Shown here piece by piece: positions 34,932 to 44,016 of a stretch of DNA of 64,000 nt (position 1 is the stretch's first letter; every line of letters begins with the position of its first letter). The DNA is taken from NCBI GenBank assembly GCA_965249775.1, contig OZ252253.1:2728001-2792000 (forward strand). Reading direction: 5' to 3'. Source of the DNA: UBA822 sp965249775 (GTDB lineage Bacteria; Gemmatimonadota; Gemmatimonadetes; Longimicrobiales; Gaopeijiaceae). The position numbers and the translations under genes were made by a program. The notes under the pieces were generated by a model. It was not told the origin of the DNA and did no database searches. It was given only the letters and a program-made list of their open reading frames with translations.

Positions 34932-36092
34932 TCAGTGCCGGCGCAGGAAGAGAACCGACGCGTTATCCGGGTAGGACTCCTTCGCCGCCCGAATGGCTTG
35001 CTGAACCCTCTCCACCACTTCTCCGGCGGCGCTGATCTGCAAGCTCGATAGGGCATCGACCGCCCCCCGAAAGAGACCCCGGGAGCCCCCGGAGAGAACC
35101 AGTATCTTATCACCGGAGCCGATCGGGATCTTCTCTAGCACATACTCGAAGCCAGCCCTCATTCCAAGCGGCGGCCCGTGGTCGTGAAACTCGTTGAACG
35201 TGCCGTCTGTACGAAGGATGGCGCACTGAAGGCCGCCCGCATTGGACCAAAGCACCGATTCGCTCTGCGGAACGAGCATCCCTGCTTCCACGAACTGAAC
35301 CCCGGAAGGGACCTGGTTGCCGTAGAGACTGTCGTTGACACGAGCGAACAGCGTCTCCGGCGGCTCCCCGGCAAGGCTGAACTCGTTGCAGAGCCCTCGA
35401 GTGACCGCGACCTGATGAAGAGGAGGCACCCGATCTCCTTGTAGAGCCAGCGCCACCAGCCCAACCCGGTCGTCCGAGAAGCGAAGTTCCTCCCAAGCGC
35501 TCAACTCGATGCCGGACCAGTTTGGTGCCGAGCCCCCAGCGACGTCGAAGCCGGCCACTCTGGGAAGGCTCGCCTCCTTGCGAGCGGACCCTTGCTCTTC
35601 ACCAGCGGCGGTCAAGGAACCCTCTTCCCGATGCTCCATGGTCACGAATCGAGTCCCGAGGGCCCGCAGCGCCTGCGAAAGGATCCTCATCATACGGAGG
35701 AAAAGGCTGTCACCGCCCATCAACCTCTCGAAGTCCCTACTCGACAGGGTCAGGCACTCACAGTCTTCAGCGGCCCGTGCAGTGGCGAACCGTGGAGCAT
35801 CGTTCAAGAGAGCCATCTCCCCGAACACTTCTCCGGCCCTCCGTACCGCCAATTTCTCCTCCCCACCCGCGGGAACGTGCTTTACGATCTCGACCGCCCC
35901 CTCAGTCACTACGTAGAACTTGTCGGCCCTGTCCCCCTCCTCGAACAGCTGGTCACCTGGACCCGCGCTAATTCCCTTCATCATCTCGACCACTGTTCGA
36001 AGCTCGTCGGCCGGCAAGCCCTTGAAGAGACCCACACGGCGCAGGGTGTCGATTACCTCGTCAGGCGATTGATTGTCGCGCTCGGTGATCAA
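34932..36092 (-). CDS. Cyclic-nucleotide-binding domain fused to a divergent SpoIIE/PP2C-like domain
   Basis: A 386-residue soluble signalling protein. Residues 20-135 form a cNMP-binding domain (GLFKGLPADELRTVVEMM, FEEGDRADKFYVVTEGAVEIV, GEVFGEMALLNDAPRFATARA: the phosphate-binding cassette). Residues about 180-385 resemble the SpoIIE/RsbU PP2C phosphatase fold (ESVLWSNAGGLQCAILR, LGMRAGFEYVLEKIPIGSGDKILVLSGGSRGLF). The first metal-binding motif, normally GDVSGHG, is not intact here (LALQGDRVPPLHQ), so phosphatase activity is doubtful. It is divergent from the MBL/HD-GYP operon and may set its output in response to cAMP or c-di-GMP. ATG 36092. Confidence 0.75.
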   Translation of the reverse strand: MITERDNQSPDEVIDTLRRVGLFKGLPADELRTVVEMMKGISAGPGDQLFEEGDRADKFYVVTEGAVEIVKHVPAGGEEKLAVRRAGEVFGEMALLNDAPRFATARAAEDCECLTLSSRDFERLMGGDSLFLRMMRILSQALRALGTRFVTMEHREEGSLTAAGEEQGSARKEASLPRVAGFDVAGGSAPNWSGIELSAWEELRFSDDRVGLVALALQGDRVPPLHQVAVTRGLCNEFSLAGEPPETLFARVNDSLYGNQVPSGVQFVEAGMLVPQSESVLWSNAGGLQCAILRTDGTFNEFHDHGPPLGMRAGFEYVLEKIPIGSGDKILVLSGGSRGLFRGAVDALSSLQISAAGEVVERVQQAIRAAKESYPDNASVLFLRRH

Positions 36093-36115
36093 GAATCAGC
36101 GGCTCCCGGAAGGCT

Positions 36116-36140
36116 GGCTGTACTCCCCCAACAGCCTTCT
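36116..36140 (+). repeat. Dispersed intergenic repeat, copy 4
   Basis: GGCTGTACTCCCCCAACAGC followed by CTTCT, 24 bases upstream of the cNMP-binding gene start in the divergent region. Confidence 0.6.
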
Positions 36141-36356
36141 ACAGCGGTCCCCTTGAATTCGTCGTCGAACCCAAGGTACCCCCCGATGGAAGTGGTGGGA
36201 AAGGACCCCGGATCCGACCAATCAGGCCTCGCCGAGACGGCCTACAACCGCAGCCCCGCCTATTGCGGCCTCGCCCAAACGGGTGGCCTGTCCATAAATT
36301 CCAGTAGTGGTGGTAATCGCCAAGCATTTGCCGGAGAGGGGACCGCAGAGAGCGCA

Positions 36357-37274
36357 ATGGACCAGGTTTCGCCAGCTACGATGATCGACACCGGGAGAGA
36401 GGGCTCCGTAATCGAGGCTGCCTGCTGGGGTACTCGGGGCTCTATCGCCAGCCCCGGCCCGGAGACCGTCAGGTTCGGCGGCAACACCCCTTGCCTGGAG
36501 GTCCGGGCTCGGGATGGACGGCGCTTTATCTTCGACGCCGGGACTGGTATCCGCCCCCTTGGCGTAAGCATGATGGAGGAGACCGGCACGCCCGACGCGG
36601 TGGTCTTTATCACACACTTCCATTGGGACCACATCCAGGGGTTCCCGTTCTTCTTGCCGCTGTACGACTCGGACGCCTCGCTCCGCATCATCGGCCCGGA
36701 CCAAGCGCACGCCGACATCCAAAAGCTTTTCAAGACGCAGATGGCGTCAATCAACTTTCCGGTCCCCTTCGCCGAGCTTTCGGCGAAGAAGGAGTTCTCG
36801 AATCTCGACGGGAGCGCTTGGGAGGAGGACGGGTTCTGCGTCCGCGCCATGCGCATGAGGCATCCGTCATTCACGGTGGGACACCGGATCGACTATGACG
36901 GAGTCTCGCTGGCATACTTGCCCGATAACGAATTGGCCGGTGAGCACTACGATGTCGGCGAGGGATGGCGGAAGCGCCTCGTAGACTTCCTCGCCGACGT
37001 GGACGTGCTGATCCACGACGCCATGTTCACTGACGAGGAATACGAGTCTAAACTGGACTGGGGACACTCGACTTTCAGTCAGACCGTGGAACTCGCAAAC
37101 GAAGCGGGAGCGAAGAAGGTCCTCTTTTTTCACCACGACCCCTGCCGGAGTGACCAAGAGCTGTCGGAGATCGTCGACTCTCAAAGAGCCCTGGCCGCAG
37201 CACGCGGCTACGGCGTCGAGATCGGTGCCGCGGCGGAGCGGGATGAGATTCTCGGCGCGGATCAAGTCGAATGA
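36357..37274 (+). CDS. MBL-fold metallohydrolase (PhnP/RNase Z-like)
   Basis: A 305-residue metallo-beta-lactamase-fold enzyme. The metal motif THFHWDH (HxHxDH, about residue 83) is intact, and further ligands are likely in IHDAMFTDEEY, WGHSTFSQTVELA and FFHHDP. CWGTRGSIASPGPETVRFGGNTPCLEV is typical of MBL proteins linked to cyclic-dinucleotide or response-regulator systems. The likely reaction is phosphodiester hydrolysis; the substrate is open. ATG 36357 is used, ATG 36381 is possible. The stop overlaps the HD-GYP gene start (ATGA), so the two are coupled. Confidence 0.8.
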   Translation: MDQVSPATMIDTGREGSVIEAACWGTRGSIASPGPETVRFGGNTPCLEVRARDGRRFIFDAGTGIRPLGVSMMEETGTPDAVVFITHFHWDHIQGFPFFLPLYDSDASLRIIGPDQAHADIQKLFKTQMASINFPVPFAELSAKKEFSNLDGSAWEEDGFCVRAMRMRHPSFTVGHRIDYDGVSLAYLPDNELAGEHYDVGEGWRKRLVDFLADVDVLIHDAMFTDEEYESKLDWGHSTFSQTVELANEAGAKKVLFFHHDPCRSDQELSEIVDSQRALAAARGYGVEIGAAAERDEILGADQVE

Positions 37275-39205
37275 GACCGTTCATTTTGTTTTCTTCCTCG
37301 GGCGAGATCCCGGAGGCCCTTCACCCCCTGCGGGATGGGGTCGACGTCGTCCGGATCTCGGGCCTGGCCGAGGTGAAGGCGGACGCTCGTCCCGCGGTGC
37401 TCATCCTCACGGCGGATTTGGCGGGAGATGACGGGCTCCCGTCGGTGCCGACGCATGTGATCGTTCTGGCGAAGGGCCCAGAGGCTCGCGCGGCCGCCGA
37501 GACCATCGATCGTCTCTTCCTCGACCTCGATGACCTGAGCGGCGCGGAAGCACAACTCCGCGCGATCCGTTCCGCTGCGCGCGCCTCCGCCACCGAGCTC
37601 GCCCGATCGGTGGCGGCTTCGCAGCTCGATGAGCTCCGCGGCGACCTCCGGGGGCTCAACGAGATCGGCATGGCCCTCATGAGCGAGCGCGACTCAGACG
37701 TCGTGCTTGGGATGATCCTCACCGAAGCGAGACGCCTCACCATCAGTGACGCCGGCAGTCTTTATCTCGTCGTGGAGGAAGAGGGCGGAGCCCGAAGGCT
37801 GCGCCTCCTAGGTTTCCAAAACAACTCACTTCCGGACCTACCGCCTCTGCCGGACTTTTCTCTCCCGTTCGACGACGCCAGCCTGGCCGGATTCGTGGCT
37901 TTTCACAAGCAGCCTCTTCTGATCGAGGACGCCTACCATATCCCGAAGTCAGAGCCGTACTCGTTCAACCCCGCGTTCGACCGGGAGCAGGGTTATCGGG
38001 CCCGATCCATGCTGATCGTCCCCATGACGGATCATCGGGACGCCGTGGTCGGAGTGCTGCAACTCATCAACAGGAAGACGGATCCGGGAGCGGTCATCCG
38101 GGACGAGCGCTCCTGCGAGCGACACGTCCTGGGCTACGAAGCGAGGGACGTGGAGCTCGTGCAATCTCTTGCCGGACAGGCAGCGGTCTCGATCGAGAAC
38201 GCGCGGCTTTACGAGGAAATCGAGAACCTTTTCGAGGGGTTCATCAAGGCGTCCGTGATCGCGATCGACCAGCGAGACCCTGCCACTTCCGGTCACTCTG
38301 TGCGGGTGGCGACTCTCACCTGTGACATCGCCGAAGTCGCGGACAGGGTGACGGACGGCCCCTTCAAGGACACCAAGTTTTCACGGGAGCAGATGAGGGA
38401 GCTGCGCTACGCGGGACTCCTTCACGACTTTGGAAAGGTCGGCGTGCGGGAGGACGTCCTGGTAAAGGCCGATAAGCTGCCCCCTGTGCTCCTGGAGCGG
38501 ATCGAGGCTCGTTTCGACCTGATTCGCCGAACCATCGAGTCGGAGTTCCACCAGAAGCGCGCTGAGCACCTGCTCAAACACGGCAAGGACGGTTTCGAAG
38601 AATTTCGCCGTAGCCTCGAGGAGGAGTACGAAAACTCGCGGAGCCAGATCGACCGCTTCCAGGAGGCTATTCGAGAGTCCAACGTGCCCAGGGTCCTGCC
38701 CGAACCGAGGGCAGAGATCCTCGAGGACATCGCGGGCACGACCTTCCGAGATTTCAAAGATGAGGAGGTTCCTTACGTCACATCAGAGGAGCTCCGCTTC
38801 CTCTCCATTCCGAGGGGCTCCCTGGATCCCGGCGAGCGTCTTCAGATCGAATCACACGTCACGCACACGTACAACTTCCTCAGGCAGATCCCCTGGACCA
38901 CCAACCTCGCCCACGTAGCCGACATCGCCCACGGACACCACGAGAAGCTCGATGGCACCGGCTACCCGAGAGGAGTCCACGCGAGCGAGATCGCCATCCA
39001 GACTCGCATCATGACCGTATCGGACATTTTCGACGCGTTGACGGCCTCGGACCGCCCGTACAAGAAGGCGCTCTCGGCCCAAAGGGCGACCGAGATCCTG
39101 GACATGGAGGCCAAGGCCGGTATGCTGGACAGCGCAGTGGTGGCGCTCGTCCTGGATTCCGAGGTGCATCACAGGATCATCGAGGCGGACTGGCGGGAGC
39201 TCTAG
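37271..39205 (+). CDS. GAF - HD-GYP c-di-GMP phosphodiesterase-like protein
   Basis: A 644-residue protein: N-terminal receiver-like region (1-95), a GAF domain (about 130-310, ending LAGQAAVSIENARLYEEI) and an HD-GYP domain (about 325-640). The HD pair is LLHDFGKVGV and the GYP motif is HHEKLDGTGYPRGV, both intact. A long helical insertion (about 400-500, RIEARFDLIRRTIESEF ... EEYENSRSQIDRFQEA) separates the two halves of the HD-GYP domain. HD-GYP enzymes hydrolyse c-di-GMP. Coupled to the MBL gene by ATGA. Confidence 0.87.
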   Translation: MRPFILFSSSGEIPEALHPLRDGVDVVRISGLAEVKADARPAVLILTADLAGDDGLPSVPTHVIVLAKGPEARAAAETIDRLFLDLDDLSGAEAQLRAIRSAARASATELARSVAASQLDELRGDLRGLNEIGMALMSERDSDVVLGMILTEARRLTISDAGSLYLVVEEEGGARRLRLLGFQNNSLPDLPPLPDFSLPFDDASLAGFVAFHKQPLLIEDAYHIPKSEPYSFNPAFDREQGYRARSMLIVPMTDHRDAVVGVLQLINRKTDPGAVIRDERSCERHVLGYEARDVELVQSLAGQAAVSIENARLYEEIENLFEGFIKASVIAIDQRDPATSGHSVRVATLTCDIAEVADRVTDGPFKDTKFSREQMRELRYAGLLHDFGKVGVREDVLVKADKLPPVLLERIEARFDLIRRTIESEFHQKRAEHLLKHGKDGFEEFRRSLEEEYENSRSQIDRFQEAIRESNVPRVLPEPRAEILEDIAGTTFRDFKDEEVPYVTSEELRFLSIPRGSLDPGERLQIESHVTHTYNFLRQIPWTTNLAHVADIAHGHHEKLDGTGYPRGVHASEIAIQTRIMTVSDIFDALTASDRPYKKALSAQRATEILDMEAKAGMLDSAVVALVLDSEVHHRIIEADWREL

Positions 39206-39231
39206 GCCGCTGCACTCCTTCGACAGCGTTC
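39206..39231 (+). repeat. Dispersed intergenic repeat, copy 5
   Basis: GCCGCTGCACTCCTTCGACA followed by GCGTTC, immediately after the HD-GYP stop and 16 bases before the phosphofructokinase start. Confidence 0.55.
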
Positions 39232-39247
39232 ACGTGGAGCCACCGTC

Positions 39248-40330
39248 GTGAAGATCGCCATCAACACGGGTGGCGGAGACGCCCCCGGACTCAACGCGGT
39301 AATTCGAGCCGTGGTTCTCTCAGCGACCAACCTCGGTTGGAGCGTGTACGGGATCCGGCGAGGCTATCAAGGGCTCTTCGAGGAAGACGGTGTGGTCGAC
39401 CTGACCCGAGACACCGTCCGCGGCATCACGCACCTCGGTGGGACGATCCTGGGGACCACCAACCGCGGCAATCCCCTCCGTTGGCCGGTCGAGAGGGAGG
39501 ACGGCACGGTTCAGTTCGTGGACCGCTCGGACGAGATCCTCGAGGAATTTCGGCGACGGGAGCTGGACGTGCTCGTCGCCGTCGGGGGTGACGGCTCCCT
39601 CAAGATCGCCTCGGCGCTGTCCGAGAAGGGCCTCCCCGTTGTGGGTGTGCCGAAGACCATCGACAACGATCTCGCGACTACGCACGTCAGCTTCGGCTTC
39701 CACACGGCCGTCAACACGGCTACAGACGCGATAGGACGACTCCACTCGACCGCCGAGGCCCACCGTCGGGTCATGGTGGTGGAGCTCATGGGCCGCACGG
39801 CAGGGTGGATCGCCCTGTACGCGGGGCTGGCGGCCACGGCAGACATCATCCTGATTCCCGAGATCCCATACCACTTCGACACGCTCTGCGCGAGAATCCA
39901 GGAACGCTACGAGACGGGTCGGAGGTTCGCCATCGTCGTGGCGGCCGAGGGCGCGCTCGAGGCGGGTGGATCCGCCACGTTCCGGGCCGACTCACGGGCG
40001 GGCGGGTCCGCCCGACTAGGCGGCATCGGGGAGAAGCTCGCCCGGCAGATCGAAGAGCGCACCGGACACGAGACGCGCTCGCTCGTCCTCGGTCACCTCC
40101 AGCGCGGCGGCGAGCCCATCGCCTACGACCGTCTTCTCGCGCTACGCTTCGGATCTGCCGCCGTGGAGCTGGTGAGGGACGGTTGCCTGGGGTGCATGGT
40201 GGCCCTGCGTCCGCCTGAGGTTCTCGCGGTGCCCCTGAAGGAGGCCGTCGCCAAGCTCAAGCTGGTCCCCACCGACGGAGATCTGGTGAGGACAGCTAGA
40301 AGCATCGGCGTCTCATTCGGAGACGAGTGA
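39248..40330 (+). CDS. pfkA: 6-phosphofructokinase (group III-like)
   Basis: A 360-residue glycolytic kinase making fructose 1,6-bisphosphate. TGGGDAPGLN opens the nucleotide site, VGGDGS has glycine at the position that favours ATP (PPi enzymes have GGDD), and the substrate motif is PKTIDND, with lysine where E. coli PfkA has glycine. MGRTAGW follows. The Gly plus Lys combination marks the group III/mixed subfamily: ATP-dependent but related to PPi enzymes, and longer than the 320-residue E. coli form. The start is GTG 39248 with GGAG 8 bases upstream. It lies 42 bp downstream of the HD-GYP gene. Confidence 0.9.
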   Translation: MKIAINTGGGDAPGLNAVIRAVVLSATNLGWSVYGIRRGYQGLFEEDGVVDLTRDTVRGITHLGGTILGTTNRGNPLRWPVEREDGTVQFVDRSDEILEEFRRRELDVLVAVGGDGSLKIASALSEKGLPVVGVPKTIDNDLATTHVSFGFHTAVNTATDAIGRLHSTAEAHRRVMVVELMGRTAGWIALYAGLAATADIILIPEIPYHFDTLCARIQERYETGRRFAIVVAAEGALEAGGSATFRADSRAGGSARLGGIGEKLARQIEERTGHETRSLVLGHLQRGGEPIAYDRLLALRFGSAAVELVRDGCLGCMVALRPPEVLAVPLKEAVAKLKLVPTDGDLVRTARSIGVSFGDE

Positions 40331-40343
40331 CTTCGTGGTGCCG

Positions 40344-41735
40344 TTAGAAACCGCCAAAGCTGAAACCAGGGGGCAGTTGGAACGATCCGCCACCTGGGAA
40401 TCCGCCACCCGAGAAACCCGAGAAACCCGAGCGGCTTCCACCGCCGCCCGGGAACCGATTGTTCACGATATTGTTGAAGATCGAGCCGAACCGGTAGGTC
40501 AACCCGAAAAAGACGCTATGCCGTTGGTCCGTAGCAGCCGACCGCACCCCGGTCAGGAGCTCGTCGTCGGTCAGCTCTTCGAACGGGAGATACAGCTGGT
40601 CGGCCACCAGTGAGTAACTCCCTCCAAGGTTGAAGTCGAGACCGCGGGTGATCCTGAACGAGAGATTCCCGCTCACCCGCACGTTGTTACGGTCGAAGTC
40701 GTGGAGGTAGTGCGATCCCCTGACGGAGATGTTAGCGTCTCCCCAGTTCTGGCGCTGGGAAATCGACAGCGTCAGGCGCTGCTCGAACCGAGTCTCTTCC
40801 TCGAACTGATCCTGCGTAAGCTCAAAGTAGTCGTTGTAGACGGGTCCGACTTCGTAAAAGGCGGTGACCGATCGCCTGGTCGCTTCGTCGTATGGGAAGA
40901 GGCTGTACTCCAGCGCCGGCTTGACTTCGGCCTGGAACCTCTGATTCTGCCTGACGCTACGACCGAACCGGGTCGTGAATCCCAGGGACCAGAACTCCGC
41001 CACCGAATAGACGACTGTGCTGTTGAAATTCCAGTCCGTACGCTCGTCCTTGAACTGGGCACCACTGGAGAATTTGGTTTCTTGGAAGTTATAGTTCACG
41101 GATGACCTGTAGCTCTGCTTCCAGGTCGGGGTGACTCTGGAGGCGGAGAGGCTACCCGAAAATCGGCGCGTCGTCGAGGTCGCTTCCCCGCTGAGATTGC
41201 CGTTTCCGCCGACATTGAAAACCCAGAGGTTCCAAGGATCGTTGGCCTCCTCCGAAGTGACGAGTTGAGTCTGGCGGGCGACGAGGCCCTGCTGAGCCGC
41301 CTGGATGCGGACCAGGTCGCGGAAGCCCGCGTACTGAGCGAATCGCGCGAAGGCCAGTCCGAGAGAATGGGCCACACCGTCAAGGCGTTCGCGCTGGGTA
41401 TCGGTGGCTAGCGACCGAAAAAAGCTTTGATCTTCGTAGTCCACGAACGCCTCTCGCCCGGTAGCGTCCAGCTGATATTCACGGCCGCCTCCGCCCGTGC
41501 TCTGGCTCGTCATGATCAGGTGAAGATCGGCGTCCTGCTGGTCGCGAACCCACGTCACCCACGGAATCTCGGTCCGGTGATAATTGTCGTCGCAACTGGA
41601 GCCCTGACAGTCGAAGAAGACCCTCGGTGCATCGAACAAGCCCTCGTCACCGTCGACGTCCTGTGCAAGGAGGGCGGGGGTCTGAAAGAGCCCTCCCAGG
41701 GCCAAGACGTAGAGAAGAATGTATTTGTTGGGCAT
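40344..41735 (-). CDS. Outer-membrane beta-barrel protein, paralogue 1
   Basis: A 463-residue protein with a signal peptide ending in LLAQ. N-terminal periplasmic domain with two cysteines (RVFFDCQGSSCDDNYHRTEIPWVTWVRDQQDADLHLIM), then amphipathic strands typical of a barrel (SLSASRVTPTWKQSYRSSVNYNFQET ... LGLTYRFGSIFNNIVNNRF) and a glycine/phenylalanine-rich tail. It shares long blocks with the protein at 51040-52404, for example YDEATRRSVTAFYEVGP, and the two clearly come from a common ancestor. Function unknown; the barrel could move substrates or hold a surface domain. ATG 41735. Confidence 0.78.
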   Translation of the reverse strand: MPNKYILLYVLALGGLFQTPALLAQDVDGDEGLFDAPRVFFDCQGSSCDDNYHRTEIPWVTWVRDQQDADLHLIMTSQSTGGGGREYQLDATGREAFVDYEDQSFFRSLATDTQRERLDGVAHSLGLAFARFAQYAGFRDLVRIQAAQQGLVARQTQLVTSEEANDPWNLWVFNVGGNGNLSGEATSTTRRFSGSLSASRVTPTWKQSYRSSVNYNFQETKFSSGAQFKDERTDWNFNSTVVYSVAEFWSLGFTTRFGRSVRQNQRFQAEVKPALEYSLFPYDEATRRSVTAFYEVGPVYNDYFELTQDQFEEETRFEQRLTLSISQRQNWGDANISVRGSHYLHDFDRNNVRVSGNLSFRITRGLDFNLGGSYSLVADQLYLPFEELTDDELLTGVRSAATDQRHSVFFGLTYRFGSIFNNIVNNRFPGGGGSRSGFSGFSGGGFPGGGSFQLPPGFSFGGF

Positions 41736-41991
41736 ACGTGAAGACTCAATTGTGAGGGTCTCTTGAGCGGCTTTTCAGTGCTCAGAGGGGGCTGGGCCGG
41801 CACGCCAAGGCCCTCCTTTGCTGCTCACCCTGATACCGAGAAGGGGCCTCCGCGTCAACGGCCGAACACGCTCCAGACTATAGAGACACCTGGAGAGGCT
41901 CGATCGTTGAGCCTGGCCAGCCCACTGCCGACACGATGCAGTGGCAGGCGTGCCCAAAGAGCTACAGGCCGCCCTGGTGGGTCGAGAATCG

Positions 41992-42020
41992 TTGAAAAAT
42001 CGCGTTGACGCAGGTAAGGT
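41992..42020 (+). promoter_or_regulatory. Candidate promoter for the GGDEF/EAL gene
   Basis: TTGAAA (41992) and TAAGGT (42015) are separated by 17 bases in an AT-richer patch, pointing at the PAS-GGDEF-EAL gene. The 344 bp between the divergent barrel and GGDEF/EAL genes (41736-42079) holds nothing else I can identify. Confidence 0.4.
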
Positions 42021-42079
42021 AAATTAAGGGCTCACTTGCGGTGATTTGCGCCGCCAGGTCGCGTCTAGCCACTCCTGGT

Positions 42080-43816
42080 ATGACAATAAGACAGCAGAAT
42101 TTCAAAGCCCAGGCCCTGCAAGGCCTGCTCCAGCCGACCCAGGCTATCCTTGACACGATGCAGCTCGGCGTGACCCAAGCCGACGCCAAAGGAGAAATCC
42201 TGTACGCGAATCCGGCGGTGGCAGCAATGCACGGATATGGCGTCGACGAGTTGGTGGGAAGCAATCTGAGTCTCTTCGACGCATCGCAGGAGAGCAACCC
42301 GATCACCGCCCGTTGGTCGGAGGGGTCGACCAGCTGGACGAGTGAGCGTGTCCACAAGCGAAAGGATGGCAGCACACTCATCGTGCGGGAGCTGTCCGAT
42401 GTGGTCAGCGGATCGGCAGGTGGGACCATCGTCACCGGTTACGAGGACGTTACCGAGCGCCGACGGACGGAAGAGGCGCTGCACGACCGGTACGAGCAGG
42501 AGTCTCTCAGCGCCGCATTGCAGGATCCCCTCACCGGCTTGCCGAACAAGCTCCTGCTGCTCGACTTGATCGAGCAGGCGTTGGGCCGCTCCAGACGCCA
42601 TACCAATTACTTGTTTGCCGTGGTGGTTTTGAACCTCGATCGATTCAACCTGGTCAACGATGGGCTCGGGCACGGCGTGGGGGATCAGCTACTAATCGCG
42701 GTTTCGCAGCGGCTCGAGCCGTGTTTCCGCTCGGTCGATGCATTCGCCCGGACGAGCGGTGACGAATTCGGCATCTTGCTCGACGACATCAGCGACATCA
42801 GCGACGCACTTCGTGTGGCGGACCGAATCCAGCAACACCTTGCGGCCCCGTTCCAGATCGGGAGCGAGGAGATCTTCACCTCGGGACGCGTTGGCATTGC
42901 TCTGAGTGAGACGGGGTACGAGAACGCAGAGGATGCGGTGCGCGATGCGACGCTCGCGCTTCATCGTGTGAAGAGCGGCACGGCCGTCCACCACGAAGTG
43001 TTCGACCCGGTGATGCATCGGCGCGCTCATGCCCGACTGCAGCTGGAAACCGACCTTCGATGGGCAATAAAGCGTGAGGAATTTCGAGTCTTCTACCAGC
43101 CGTTTGTGTCGTTGGAGAACGGTGCGATTACCGGCGTCGAAGCCCTCCTACGCTGGGAGCACCCTCATCGCGGGTTACTCCAGCCGTCCGAGTTTCTCTC
43201 GGTCGCAGAGGAAACCGGCATGATCATCCAGCTCGGTTCCTGGGTGCTCGAGCACTCGTGCCGTCAAGTGCGAGAGTGGCATGAGCGGATGTCGGGGGAA
43301 TCGCCCATCTCCCTGAGCGTCAACCTGTCAGGGAAACAAATCGCGTGGAGTGAGATCACCGCGCACGTAGGGCGTGTTCTCAAGGAGACGGGTCTGGACG
43401 GGCGATGGTTGAGGTTGGAAATGACGGAGACGGTCATGATGGACGACGCCGATCCGACACACGGCGTACTCTCGGACCTCAAGAAGTTGAACGTCAGCCT
43501 GGATATTGATGACTTCGGAATCGGGTACTCCTCGCTGCGTTACCTACACCGATTCCCCATCGATTCCCTGAAGATCGACCGGTCGTTTATCGAGAACGTC
43601 CACAAGCGCCACGAATCCGAAGCGATCGTACGAACGGTCCTGGCGCTCGCCAAAACCATCGGCGTGACCGTGGTCGCCGAAGGCGTCGAAACCGCCGAAG
43701 AGTTGGCCTTCCTGAAGGAAGTGAACTGCCCGCTCGCCCAGGGGCATCTCTTTTCGAGGCCGCTTAGCCACGACGAAATAACCCCGTTGATCGGAAGCCA
43801 CCGCTACGACGTGTAG
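42080..43816 (+). CDS. PAS-GGDEF-EAL c-di-GMP signalling protein
   Basis: A 578-residue protein: PAS domain (about 15-125, ending GYEDVTERRRTEEAL), GGDEF domain (about 135-305) and EAL domain (about 310-570). The cyclase motif reads RTSGDEF, SGDEF instead of GGDEF, so synthase activity may be weak or lost. The EAL part has EALLRWEHP and DDFGIGYSSL with the catalytic acidic residues, so phosphodiesterase activity is likely. No membrane helix. The ATG at 42080 gives a normal N-terminus; a GTG at 42041 could extend it by 13 residues. Together with the HD-GYP protein this makes two c-di-GMP-degrading candidates within 5 kb. Confidence 0.86.
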   Translation: MTIRQQNFKAQALQGLLQPTQAILDTMQLGVTQADAKGEILYANPAVAAMHGYGVDELVGSNLSLFDASQESNPITARWSEGSTSWTSERVHKRKDGSTLIVRELSDVVSGSAGGTIVTGYEDVTERRRTEEALHDRYEQESLSAALQDPLTGLPNKLLLLDLIEQALGRSRRHTNYLFAVVVLNLDRFNLVNDGLGHGVGDQLLIAVSQRLEPCFRSVDAFARTSGDEFGILLDDISDISDALRVADRIQQHLAAPFQIGSEEIFTSGRVGIALSETGYENAEDAVRDATLALHRVKSGTAVHHEVFDPVMHRRAHARLQLETDLRWAIKREEFRVFYQPFVSLENGAITGVEALLRWEHPHRGLLQPSEFLSVAEETGMIIQLGSWVLEHSCRQVREWHERMSGESPISLSVNLSGKQIAWSEITAHVGRVLKETGLDGRWLRLEMTETVMMDDADPTHGVLSDLKKLNVSLDIDDFGIGYSSLRYLHRFPIDSLKIDRSFIENVHKRHESEAIVRTVLALAKTIGVTVVAEGVETAEELAFLKEVNCPLAQGHLFSRPLSHDEITPLIGSHRYDV

Positions 43817-44016
43817 CACGCCAGGGCAATCCGAAGCCGCCTGCTAGGCAATCCAATGCTTGCCGGCGTTACCAGGCACACCCACTTTAGGCCCCCCAGA
43901 CCGCCCGGTAGGCACCGTGCACGGAACCGGATGGCCCACCACATGCGTTTCGTTAGCAGCTTACAATCATCCTGCCGCGGGATCGTTCTGGCCCGGAATA
44001 TCAAGGAGATCCACCT

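Noticed and set aside
35592..36356. Upstream extension of the MBL gene
   Set aside because: It overlaps the cNMP-binding gene antisense and lacks homology-like composition; the MBL fold begins after 36357.
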